Positions 1 through 9,233 of a stretch of DNA of 32,542 bases are shown here, one piece after another. The translations under genes and the position numbers were made by a program. Location of the stretch: positions 1 to 32,542 of the forward strand of contig JBNGIO010003805.1 of NCBI GenBank assembly GCA_049999805.1, given 5' to 3'. The notes under the pieces are model-generated. The model ran no database searches. It worked only from the letters and a program-made list of their open reading frames with translations, and was not told the origin of the DNA. This DNA is from Folioceros fuciformis. Lineage: Eukaryota; Anthocerotophyta; Anthocerotopsida; Anthocerotales. The number at the start of each line of letters is the position of its first letter. The stretch's first letter is position 1.

Positions 1-446
1 TGAGAGGGAGGGCAGGAGACGTTGCGGAGGAGAGAACGGAGAGAATGGCGTTGGAGACGCAACTCCGTGGGCAGAAGAAAAGCTTCAAATTCCAAGGCAT
101 CAGTGGAGGTAGTTCGAAACGCACCAGTAATGGCCCTATAGGCAAAGACGTTGGACCCGTTGGAGGTGTTGAATGTGTGTACGACCTCCGTTGAACCAGA
201 CATTGCAATCGTAATCGAGCTTAGGCAGGACAACACTGATGTATAAGTGTCAAAGAAGCTTGGCATTGAGGCCCCAAACTGAATTCCCAAGAGAGATTAT
301 AGCTGACAAAGTACGCATTGCGGAAGCCAAAACCTGATGAACATGCGTGTTCCAAGTTAACTTGGAATCCAAATAGAAGCCCAAAAACCTAATACACTCG
401 GAGGGAGTGATAAGGGAACCATCGGGTAACGAAAGAGTACATTCCT
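1..446 (-). pseudogene. LINE reverse transcriptase C-terminal fragment, second copy
   Basis: This stretch is a second copy, in the same orientation, of positions 759-1203. By eye I count about 20 differences and one single-base indel, so identity is about 95%. On the minus strand it encodes the RT thumb and connection region, with the motifs LGFYLDSKLTW and AITGAFRTT recognisable in the matching segment. It is broken: the codon that is CGA (Arg) near 1010 in the other copy is TGA here, near 260, and the indel near 143 shifts the frame. Copy 1 abuts the 100-N gap at exactly the point (GTACATTCCT) where copy 2 continues into the LINE. It may be a second LINE insertion, a tandem duplication, or a scaffolding product of two related contigs. 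The sequence alone cannot separate these. Confidence 0.8.
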
Positions 447-546
447 NNNNNNNNNNNNNNNNNNNNNNNNNNNNNNNNNNNNNNNNNNNNNNNNNNNNNN
501 NNNNNNNNNNNNNNNNNNNNNNNNNNNNNNNNNNNNNNNNNNNNNN
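447..546. other. assembly gap (100 N)
   Basis: There are exactly 100 N. A round value of 100 is a common placeholder for a gap of unknown size, so the true distance between the two LINE segments is unknown. Reading frames drawn through the N are meaningless. Confidence 0.99.
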
Positions 547-3385
547 GAGATTGTAAAATTACAATGGTTGTGGGTAAAGAAAGAGGAGAGGCCCAAGGAG
601 GCACGAGTCGAGGAAAAATATTTTCAATGACAATGGAGGTGGGCAGTCCTAAAGCGGAGTACAGAGTACTAGGGGAAAGGAGTGTGACGTGACTACAGAT
701 AGCATTGTGATAGCGTTTTTTGTAGTTAGTCGTAGGAAGAAAGACTTGATGGATAGGGTGAGAGGGAGGGCAGGAGACGTTGCGGAGGAGAGAATGGAAA
801 GAATGGTGTTGGAGGCGCAACTCCGTGGGCAGAAGAAAAGCTTCAAATTCCAGGGCATCAGTGGAGGTAGTTCGAAACGCACCAGTAATGGCCCTACGGG
901 CTAGACGTTGGACCCGTTGAAGGTGTTGAATGTGTGTACGACCTCCGTTGAACCGGTCATTGTAGCCGTAATCGAGCTTGGGCAGGACAACACTGATGTA
1001 TAATTGTCGAAGAAGCTTGGCATTGAGGCCCCAAAATGAATTCCCAAGAGAGATTATAGTTGACAAAGTACGCATTGCGGAAGCCGAAACCTGATGAACA
1101 TGCGTGTTCCAAGTTAACTTGGAATCCAAATAGAAGCCCAAAAACCTAATACACTCGGAGGGAGTGATAAGGGAACCATCGGGTAACGAAAGAATACATT
1201 CCTTTGTTGATTCCTTACGCTTCAGGGAAAAATGAATAAGTTCAAACTTGTTAGAATCAAACTCCACGAGGTGTGTGGAGGCCCACTCCGATGCCACACG
1301 AAGCATAGCCTTAAGTTTTTTTGTAGACTTTTTGCATGAAGGAGCAGTGCCATGTGCCCCGTGTCATCAATCCAGCCAATGCCACCACCCATGGTTTGAA
1401 GTTGAGTGATGAGATCAAAAGTGAAGAATAGGAAAAGAATAGGCGAGATTGGCGAACCCTAGGGTAACCCAGAACTGATGGGAGCAAGAGTGTCATATTG
1501 GCCATCCGGGCAAAGTGACGTCGCCCGCTGAGACAGAAAGTGGAAGACCCAACGGATCAGCGGAGTTGGAAGGCCTTTCCTGCACAGGACAGATAAGAGA
1601 ATTTGATGGTTAACTAAGTCATATGCACCTTTGATATCCATGAGGAGCAGGGAGAGAACATGTCGTTGACCCCAAGCCCTACGGATATCTTGAACGAGGA
1701 GAGCTGCTGCATCGCTTGTACTCCGACCCGATCGACCCCCCAAATGACTGGAGGGAAGGAGACCATGATTGTTCTCAACCAAGAAGGAGAGACGTGAAGC
1801 CATAAAACCCTCCAGGGCCTTGCCTAAGCAATTAAGAAGAGCAATAGGGCAATATGAGCGAGCTAACGAATAATTAGCCTAATTGAGTTTGCGGAGAATG
1901 ATGGTCAGCGAATGACGCCACGCCAAAGGATGATAACCCATAGTGGAGCAGGCCTGGAAGATATATAAGTAAAATTGTTTGAGGAGGTCCCAACCCCTCT
2001 GAAGAAAACCTGAAGCAATGGTGTCTGGGCCTGCCGCTTTCCAGGCCTTTGCACCAAAGAGAGCCTGCTGCACCTCGTGCAAAGCGGGGGTGGGCCATGG
2101 GATATGGGAAGCAGCGGACAGGGCAAGAGGAGGGGTGTTTGAAGAAGAGGGGAATAAAGCAAAACAGAGGATTGCACACTTGGCAGCATGAGAGTAAGCA
2201 AGTGACCCGCCACCAGAGAGTAAAGGAGGAGTGAAAGACAAGGAAGCGGGTTTAGTGGAGCGATAAATCTTCCAAATATCTGAGTCGCTAGCCTCCATCA
2301 GAAATTTCTTCCAATGGTCCTTCTTGGCAACTCTTACACTCCGAAAGTACTCATTTCTAACAGACCGAAAAGCTACAATATCCCCTGTAGTGTTAGTAAT
2401 GCGCATGACCCAACGAGCCCAAGCAAGCCCCTTGCGAAGAGGGGAGAGGGTAGGAGACCACCAAGGTTTAGCACGGAGGTGAGGGCGTACTACAGGGGTA
2501 GATGTGGAGAAAGCCTTATGTAGAGATATTGTGACTTGACCCACAAGATGATCAATCTGAGCAATAGTTTGAGGAAGCCCAAGTCCCACTAAGTTAGTCG
2601 AAACCTCAGAAGCTAAAGTGGAAGAAAATTTGTCCCAGTCAGTAGCTTTGACATTAAGGCGGGAAGGAAGAGGAGGAGGAGGAGGGGAATCTGAACGAAG
2701 GAATAGTAAGGAACAAACCAATAGCTTGGTGGTCAGACCCCGCATCTAGATCAGGGAGAATATCACAGAAATCAACCAAGTTGTGAACATCCGCAGAAGA
2801 AAGCGTGAGATCCAAAGTGAAGGTGTTATTTGTAGAAGACACGAAGGTGGGGCAATCCGAGGGGGTGAGAAGAAAGAGGGGAGTAGTGTTAATGAAGAGG
2901 GCAAACTCATCGGCCACTGAGGAAATCACTTCATTAGATGCAGTAGATTCCCACAAGGGGTGATGAAGATTGAAATCTCCGAGAGTAAAACAGTGTTGAA
3001 AGAGGAAGTGGGCATGTGGAGTGAGAATGCGGATGGTGCTATCGGACCCAGGCGGATTGTAAAGGTTAACAAAGTTAATGTCTTGGCCTGGGCAAGAGAC
3101 CTGGACACATTGGATATCAGGATGGTTAAAAAGATTCCAGCGGGGAGAAATACTACTAGAGCAAGGCTTTTGTTAATATAGGTGAGGACCCGAGGGCGGG
3201 AGGGGAGACTAGGAGAGGGGAGGATAGGAGTCCATTGCGGGTGAGAGAGTGCAGTGGAAGGGTTAATGACATAAGGCTCCTGAAGGAAAAGAATGTCAAA
3301 GGACGACATAAGCAGATTCAGAAGAGTAGAGGTGACCACACAGGACCAGTGACAGTTAAGTTGAAAGATCTTTGAGGGGACTCAT
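547..3385 (-). pseudogene. LINE ORF2: endonuclease-reverse transcriptase (broken)
   Basis: ORF2 copies the element RNA into DNA at a nicked genomic target. The order of parts is as follows. The endonuclease start has DILFLQEP at 3274-3297, LGDFN near 2965 and the catalytic-type SDHQAI near 2735. The RT begins with AGPDT near 2020, then motif A (MDIKGAYD, near 1625), motif B (GLP-stop-GSPISP, stop at 1459-1461) and the catalytic WIDD at about 1357-1370. The thumb continues to about 700. The frame changes at least near 2950, 2720, 1850 and 1310. The stop within motif B is a single-base CAG to TAG change. There is no clear RNase H domain before the gap. The region between the WIDD motif and the thumb is shorter than usual, which suggests an internal deletion near 1310. 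Confidence 0.88.
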
Positions 3386-4388
3386 GAGGGGCCTGGTCGA
3401 GAGAAAAACTTGGAGTTAGCTTCGAGGCGAGTAGGGCATGAAGGGTCAGTGGCCCGATGAGATCCATGGCAGTTGCAGCATAAAGAAGTTGCTACCTTAC
3501 AGTCCGAAGCTGGATGAGGCCCACCACAATTCAAGCATCGCTCCGCACTCCTGCAGAAGGTGTGAGTGTGTCCAAAACGTTGACACCGGAAGCATTGAGT
3601 AGGGCGGGCATTGGGTACAAAGGTGGCACCCGCAGCATGCGCCCCTGCAAAGCAAGGCCGCACCGAAGAATTGCAGATGCAGAATCATCGTCGACAAGGG
3701 ATACCAAAACTGAAGAATGCCGCTTGGTAGAAAGATCCTGGAGGAGCCACCGAGGCTCATCCTCGAAGGTGATGTAATTGTCTTCGAGAACTTCTTCCTT
3801 GAATTCCTCCATTGATAAGCTGACAGAGACATCATGAACCAGAATTTGGTGACGAATACGTGGAGTTGAGACGTCGGAGAAGGATGAAAAAGTCTTTGGG
3901 CCCCAAACAGGAGCTGTCGCAATAACTGTATCACGCACAGCCTCCGACTGCACAATGATACCAAGCGACGTGCGAAACTTTTGAGCTGCTTGAATTTTAA
4001 TTGGCCCAGCATCTGCTGCCAAGAGAACCCCATTAATTTTACCCTTCAAGTCCGCATGTGATAAATCCTGGGGATAGTCCTCGTCCTTAAATCTGACAAA
4101 CAGTCGCGCCTCCATAGTTGGGATCGGCCTTGTGGGGGGGGGAGGACTACCACCGTGAGAGTGGACCGCAGCAGCATAAGAGGAAGGGCGAGAATCCTTG
4201 AACTCATATTTGACTTCATTAGAAGAGGACCAAATAACTTGTTTGAGTTCCTCATTAACTATAAGCACATGTTGTTGGATAGCTTCCAAAAGATTGGCCT
4301 CCCCTGTTAGTGACTCCACCGCATTCTCCAAGGCCAACTTCGCCTCGTTTTTCTTGCCTTTAGCAAGAGGATTAAAGTTTGCAGCCAA
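3382..4388 (-). pseudogene. LINE ORF1: gag-like protein with three CCHC zinc knuckles (frameshifted)
   Basis: ORF1 proteins of this type bind element RNA. Translation starts at ATG 4388 (MAANFNPLAKGKK), runs through a charged, alanine-rich N-terminus and a conserved central domain (about residues 90-250), and then shifts frame once near 3625. In the second frame three zinc knuckles lie at 3436-3594: CFRCQRFGHTHTFC (CX2CX4HX4C), CLNCGGPHPASDC (CX2CX3HX4C) and CCNCHGSHRATDPSC (CX2CX3HX6C). The frame ends with TGA at 3382-3384, which overlaps an ATG (positions 3383-3385) that could be the ORF2 start. One base shift separates it from an intact gene, so the insertion is fairly recent or slowly decaying. 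Confidence 0.85.
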
Positions 4389-4440
4389 AATTCCTATAAC
4401 TTTTTGAATGAGGCTAATAGTAAAAGGAGAGAGGAACCCT

Positions 4441-5786
4441 TAGAGGAGAGAGGAGAGGTCATTGGCCAATATGAATCCATAGTAATATATACATATTTAT
4501 TCCAGCAATCCCTAATATACACGTGAGTACAAATTCCACCACACCCCAGCTATCTTACGTTTCAACTCCAACGTACGGTGACATGAGTGCACCTACGGTA
4601 ACGGTGTTTCCTCACTAGTGTCGGGAACACCTGACGATCCGGTCCGATGCCAGTTCTGCATTGGCTACGAGGATGCAATGGTGTTGCCCTTCCTTTCAAT
4701 TCCGGGAGGACGTAAAATACTAATTCAATCAAAATATGCCGAGTTCAAAACAACACACTGTGCGGCACAGTCGACAGTCGCAAACCACTACAAGAATCCG
4801 CCGAAGCAATTTGAGGGTACACCGCAAGAAATCTGCAGCTAGCGGAAACCGCAAAGACACACCAGAAGTAGATCCATCCCATCATGATCCAGAACAAACC
4901 GCGGGCCACTTGCCAAGAGACAGACGGAGCCAGACTGAAGGGAACACTCCAGACTTAGGCATATGGGAACGGGAACGCACCACAAGATCATACATCCGTC
5001 ACAAAGATGTGAACTTTCAACCGATGGGACAAATAATTACACGTATCTCTTACTCGTGTCCCCGCATAATGCTTAAACGTCGTGCTTCAGCTCCATCGCC
5101 AGCTAACATGAAACTGGCAGCTCTGTGGCAGCAACCACATCCAACAGCAGTACACCACAGATGCACAAAAGAGCTTCCTAGCCAACCAATTGGCTCGGGC
5201 TACAAACCGTATCCGGAAGTCAGAAATGTACATTGAACTGAGAAAAATTTACATACAAGGTCTCTTCCGTATGTGTAGGTCGTCAGTTGAGGCTGCGACC
5301 TGACCAGAAATATTTACACGTCCCACTCTCGAGTAATACGCTTACAAGCCCTGTGCAAAACTGAGTTATCTACAGACGTAGGGATGAACCTTTCGTCCAT
5401 TCCCAACATGAGAGGCCCTTACTGGACTAGTGTGTTTCGTCACAAAGATGGGTGTGGACCTTACCACACAACCAGGTACCTTGATATTGTGGCAACCATG
5501 GCTAGCTTGCTCACCTGTGGCACAGTGTTTCTCAAGACTTTCAGCCACAGGAACATGAGTGCATGAATCACGAAACGTCTCTAGGGCCTACCCAACTAAC
5601 ACAAGAGCACTCACATTTGATGCCTGTTCGCCTCTATTGGTGAACCCACAGCCCAAGGAGGTCATCTTCTCTGCCATAAGCTTGCTGACCATTGCCTCCA
5701 TCGCCCCCGGCAGCACAAGACAAGCACACGCATGATCACAATTTAGATGTCGTCAGGAGGAGCATTGCCACTCCCATTCCCATGAA
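4441..5786. other. intergenic, no supported gene
   Basis: I see no gene here. The open frame at 4736-5236 (plus) has low-complexity, Arg/Ser/His/Thr-rich content and no recognisable domain. The right-hand part is probably the 3' untranslated region of the minus-strand gene that ends at 5787. TTTATT near 4496 (AATAAA on the minus strand) could be a distant polyadenylation signal, but this is weak. Confidence 0.5.
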
Positions 5787-6584
5787 CTAATCATATGAAG
5801 AACCCCAGCTGCTGCCATGAGAACAAGCATCATCAAGAACATCTACACCACTCTTATGGCAGCGTGATTTCCAACGAAGCTCACTCAGCTCCTGCTCCAA
5901 AAGATACAGCCGTTCCCTCAACGTCAGATTCTCATCCTCCAAGTGAGCAATGTGGCTCTCCTGCTCTTCAAGCCGTATCTGCAAGAGCTGCTTGGACTCA
6001 TCCTGCACAGAACTGGATGGATAGGTCATCTCGAAACGGCCAACATCGTGGTCTAATCGCTGTTCCACCTGCTGTAGAGACTGCATACAGTTTGCAGGAT
6101 TAGATGGCTCACCACGACACATGCTATTAGCAACACTACCATCCTCCACGGAATCATCACTGGTTCGAAGCCGGATCAGACCAGTCATGGAGCCATAACC
6201 ATCCACGCCCCACTCCTTCACCTCTTCCACGACACCTTCCCTGTACGCCGGCGTGACCGCATGCAGCGCCGGAGAAACAGCGGGGACGGCCGCACCTAAC
6301 CTCTTGGCATGCATGATATAAGATGAAGTGTTGCGAGGAGCACACGGGATCCCCTTCCTCTTCTTGATAAAATGTCTACGAGTCTTGACTCTGTTCTGCC
6401 ACTGCAAGTCCCGCAGTCTTGGAGGCTCATACCCACCTCCTGTCTGCGGCAGCGCAACGGCGGGCCTCGCGGCAGCACAGCGCTTGAAGAAGCGCGATTT
6501 CTTCACCCACGGACCTTTCCCTAGCACCGGCTCCCTATCCCTCCGCCCGCTGTGAAGCGGCTTCCCCATCTCCACTTGCGGCAT
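5787..6584 (-). CDS. uncharacterised plant protein with basic N-terminus and C-terminal coiled coil
   Basis: This is a single-exon gene of 265 residues. The frame opens further upstream (ATG at 6797), but the first 71 codons look like untranslated sequence. I prefer the ATG at 6584 (MPQVEMGKPL), where compositionally protein-like sequence begins. Residues 25-80 are strongly basic (WVKKSRFFKR, RVKTRRHFIKKRKG) and could be a nuclear localisation or nucleic-acid binding region. Residues 82-96 (APRNTSSYIMHAKR) and 125-140 (WGVDGYGSMTGLIRLR) look like conserved blocks. Residues 195-240 form a Leu/Glu heptad coiled coil (HLEDENLTLRERLYLLEQEL) that suggests dimerisation. The tail is Ser/Gly/Asp-rich. 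The block pattern resembles a conserved plant family that I cannot name, so no function is assigned. A short bZIP is unlikely because the basic region is not adjacent to the zipper. Confidence 0.7.
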   Translation of the reverse strand: MPQVEMGKPLHSGRRDREPVLGKGPWVKKSRFFKRCAAARPAVALPQTGGGYEPPRLRDLQWQNRVKTRRHFIKKRKGIPCAPRNTSSYIMHAKRLGAAVPAVSPALHAVTPAYREGVVEEVKEWGVDGYGSMTGLIRLRTSDDSVEDGSVANSMCRGEPSNPANCMQSLQQVEQRLDHDVGRFEMTYPSSSVQDESKQLLQIRLEEQESHIAHLEDENLTLRERLYLLEQELSELRWKSRCHKSGVDVLDDACSHGSSWGSSYD

Positions 6585-6863
6585 AACTCGCACACAGACT
6601 CGGTGATGCAACCTTGACTGCAAAGCACCCACGACGAAGGCGCGACTGGGGCACAAAGGAGTGTAGATCCTGCATGCCGTAGCACAAACCCTCGCAGTTT
6701 CCTTGCCCACTCCACAACCCAACCGGAAAGCAAACGCAGGGAACGTTGGAAATCGAACAGGTGGCCGACTCTGTACGACCCACACTACTTTCGGCACATG
6801 GCGTCAAGAAAGACCGCACAGCCAGGGCCAAACAGGTGGGGTACCTTCTTTTTTTTTTAAGAG

Positions 6864-7095
6864 GAATACACGGCTAAGTATGGAATACCGAATACACGGC
6901 TAAGTATGAAATACAGAATACACGGCTAAGTATGGAATACCAAATACACGGCTAAGTATGGAATACCGAATACACGGCTAAGCATGCATACCGAATACAC
7001 GGCTAAGTATAGAATACCGAATACACGGCTAAGTATGGAATACTAAATACACGGTTAAGTATGGAATACCAAATACACGGTTAAGTATGGAATAT
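6864..7095. repeat. 26-bp tandem repeat, about 9 copies
   Basis: The unit is GAATACACGGCTAAGTATGG followed by AATACC, with a few substitutions (CGGTTAAG in the last two copies) and one 25-bp copy near 6968. It starts right after an oligo-T run at 6848-6858. It lies about 280 bp upstream of the chosen start of the coiled-coil gene. Confidence 0.95.
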
Positions 7096-7286
7096 TGATA
7101 TGGTTACTCTGGCTTGCACACAAAGTTTTGTGTCGTGAACTTTTTGGCAGTAATACATTTGCCCTTTTGGTCGTAAGGCGCCATCTAAGTGTCTTGATTG
7201 GGACAAACCCTCCAACGTTTTGGATCTGTCTCTCACTCAGTCATTCACTTTCTTTTTTTTGTTAGGGTTAGGGTTTGTGGTTCAGC

Positions 7287-7370
7287 ATCCATCCTCCACA
7301 TGCAAGGTTCACAACAGACCTCGTCCTTCCATCCTCCACATGCAAGGTTCACAACGGATCTTGTCCTTTA
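7287..7370. repeat. two tandem copies of a ~40-bp unit
   Basis: CATCCTCCACATGCAAGGTT plus CACAAC, a variable GTCCTT end and a few substitutions, occurs twice about 40 bp apart. No gene overlaps it. Confidence 0.85.
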
Positions 7371-7512
7371 ACATTCACCATTTTGTCTTATGTGCACACA
7401 TCTCTCTCGCTTCCATGCACACCCCTCACTAGCCTCTTGTGTGCAAAGCTATTTCATAGCCCATGATGGCATGGGGGGATGGCATGTCAGGCTCGTCATG
7501 CGTGTAGAGCTG

Positions 7513-7790
7513 GATGTCTTACTCCTAAGTGATCACCCTTCCTCCCTCCTTCCTGATGTCTTTCTCCTAAGTGATCACCCTTTCTCCTTCCTGATATCTT
7601 ACTCCTAAGTGATCACCCTTCCTCTTTCCTAATATCTTTCTCCTAAGTGATCACCCTTCCTCCTTCTTGATGTCTTACTCCTAAGTGATCACCTTCCTCC
7701 TTCTTGATGTCTTTCTCCTAAGTGATCACCCTTTCTCCTTAGTGATCACCCTTCCTCCTTCCTGATGTCTTACTTCTAAGTGATCATCCT
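7513..7790. repeat. ~38-bp pyrimidine-rich tandem repeat, 7-8 copies
   Basis: The unit is GATGTCTTACTCCTAAGTGA followed by TCACCCTTCCTCCTTCCT, with substitutions (TTAC/TTTC, ATATC/ATGTC) and one truncated unit near 7738. Each unit carries the palindrome TGATCA. Low copy divergence suggests recent expansion. Confidence 0.93.
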
Positions 7791-7829
7791 TCGATGTGAT
7801 GTACCCACGACGAACCCTAAACCTTGGCT

Positions 7830-7985
7830 ATGCAAGGACGGCGGTGGTTTTTTCTTGTGTGTAACTCGTACTTAAAAACATATGCAAGAACGGCGGTGGT
7901 TTTTTCCTATGTGTAACTCGTAATTAAAAACATACGCAAGAATGGTCGTGGTTTTTTCGTATGTATAACTGATACTTAAAAACAT
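7830..7985. repeat. 52-bp tandem repeat, 3 copies
   Basis: There are three head-to-tail units of exactly 52 bp (7830, 7882, 7934), each with a GTGGTTTTTTC core and ending in TTAAAAACAT. Divergence between units is about 10-20%. Confidence 0.95.
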
Positions 7986-8687
7986 GCCCATGTTGTGCAG
8001 AAACCCTAAACAAAACTTTATGTGTCCCCATTGGTCCACGAGCCGTATGGAGAGGAAAAAATAATTTGGTGTACTATATTGAGGTAGGCCCCACGACATG
8101 ACATAGGTGTGTACATGATGGGCATCTATGCTAGATTCTAAGGTACATTCCCGTATGAAGTACATAGTTGGAAAAACAAATGTGTGTCCAGCCATTGTCC
8201 CTACTATTGGTATTCCACACCTAAGTTTAATCAATTCTTTTGAAGTTATTCATCACTCAAGTTTATAGAAGGACTTAAAGTTTGAGAACTCTAGTCAAAC
8301 AATAAGAGTATACAACTATGGAATACCAATTCGGACAAGCCCACATACTTATGTTTTTTTTCCTCTCCTATGTATTTATATGAGAATATATATTAAAATC
8401 AACTACATATTCCTTTACTTAACATCATTAACTTTTTTTTCTTATTACTATAAGGGGCATGTGAACCGACGCATCCCTTTGTTTTTTAGGGATCCTCTAT
8501 CCTAATAATTAAAGATCATGGTGCCACACAATCTTTAAAGTTACACTACACATATAAGAAACATCATGGGGATAGGGTTCAGTAGGGTTTCATGGATCGA
8601 CTGATTCACACCATTGGAGTGTGAATCCCGTGGGGGTGGTATCCTCTCGGCCCTTCTCTCTAGTCCACGGTGTTCACGGCGAAACAC

Positions 8688-8807
8688 TTAGAACGTGAAT
8701 TGGGTTCGTTTATGCTTGCTAGCCTACACCCCCTTCATTTGAGTGCTTTAGAACGTGAATTGGGTTCGTTTATGCATGCTAGCCTACACCCCCTTCAGTT
8801 GAGTGCT
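8688..8807. repeat. 60-bp direct tandem duplication
   Basis: Two adjacent 60-bp units (8688-8747 and 8748-8807), each starting TTAGAACGTGAATTGGGTTC, differ at only two positions by eye. The duplication is therefore young. Confidence 0.96.
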
Positions 8808-9169
8808 CGGCCATTTGAAAATGTGAATGTCGTCTTTTTGAGGAACCAAGCATCTGGCTTTTGTTGCAAAACTAGCAACAGAAACAACCTGCTTTAAGTG
8901 CTTCGCAAAATCCATTGGATGCTTATGCATAGTGCTTGGTGTGGTTACACCCTGCCTATGCAGTGTGTGCTTGCACTTTGTGGCTCCATTGTGAGTTTTA
9001 GGTTGTTGCTGTGGAAGGCCACGTAGGAAAGTGCTTTTACGTTCTGGAATGCAGCTTGCAGTTGCCTGCACATTGTACTTCTACGAGTATATGTTGTGCT
9101 GATTGTAGATGGTGATGATGATAACACATAGTGCTTGTGGTCTTGTTTGTGCACTTGCGACAATGAGTA

Positions 9170-9233
9170 TGTCAAAGGTTTGGAGGGTATGGATTACCTC
9201 CCTAATATGTATTGTTTGCACCAACCTTTGACA
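9170..9233. repeat. inverted repeat / potential hairpin
   Basis: TGTCAAAGGTTTGG at 9170-9183 is complementary, with one mismatch or bulge, to CCAACCTTTGACA at 9221-9233. Within the loop GGAGG and CCTCC can also pair. It could form a stem-loop in RNA or be a trace of a foldback element. No further evidence of function is visible. Confidence 0.6.

Larger units (their letters stand above)
547..4440 (-). mobile_element. degenerate non-LTR retrotransposon (LINE), two-ORF type
   Basis: Read on the minus strand, the element has a gag-like ORF1 with three CCHC zinc knuckles. An ORF2 follows with an apurinic-type endonuclease and then a reverse transcriptase. No LTR is seen. The 5' limit is set only by the ORF1 start at 4388 plus about 50 bp of possible leader, and the 3' end is lost in or beyond the gap, so no poly-A tail or target-site duplication can be identified. 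Several frameshifts and at least one in-frame stop show it cannot encode its own proteins now. The multi-knuckle ORF1 and the RT tail with an ITGAFRTT-type motif look more like the I/Jockey/Tad group than the L1 or RTE LINEs usual in flowering plants. That family placement is inference. Confidence 0.9.

Noticed and set aside
389-1306. One long minus-strand frame that runs through the N gap (305 codons)
   Set aside because: Only 547-1306 is LINE RT sequence. The part beyond the gap is translated through N and belongs to the second copy in another frame.
4736-5236. Plus-strand open frame of 166 codons
   Set aside because: The composition is low-complexity, there is no domain or splice partner, and it lies opposite the probable 3' region of the coiled-coil gene.
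7261-7276. Telomere-like GTTAGGGTTAGGGTTT
   Set aside because: It is only about two units long and surrounded by unrelated sequence, so it is not a telomere or a clear interstitial telomere array.
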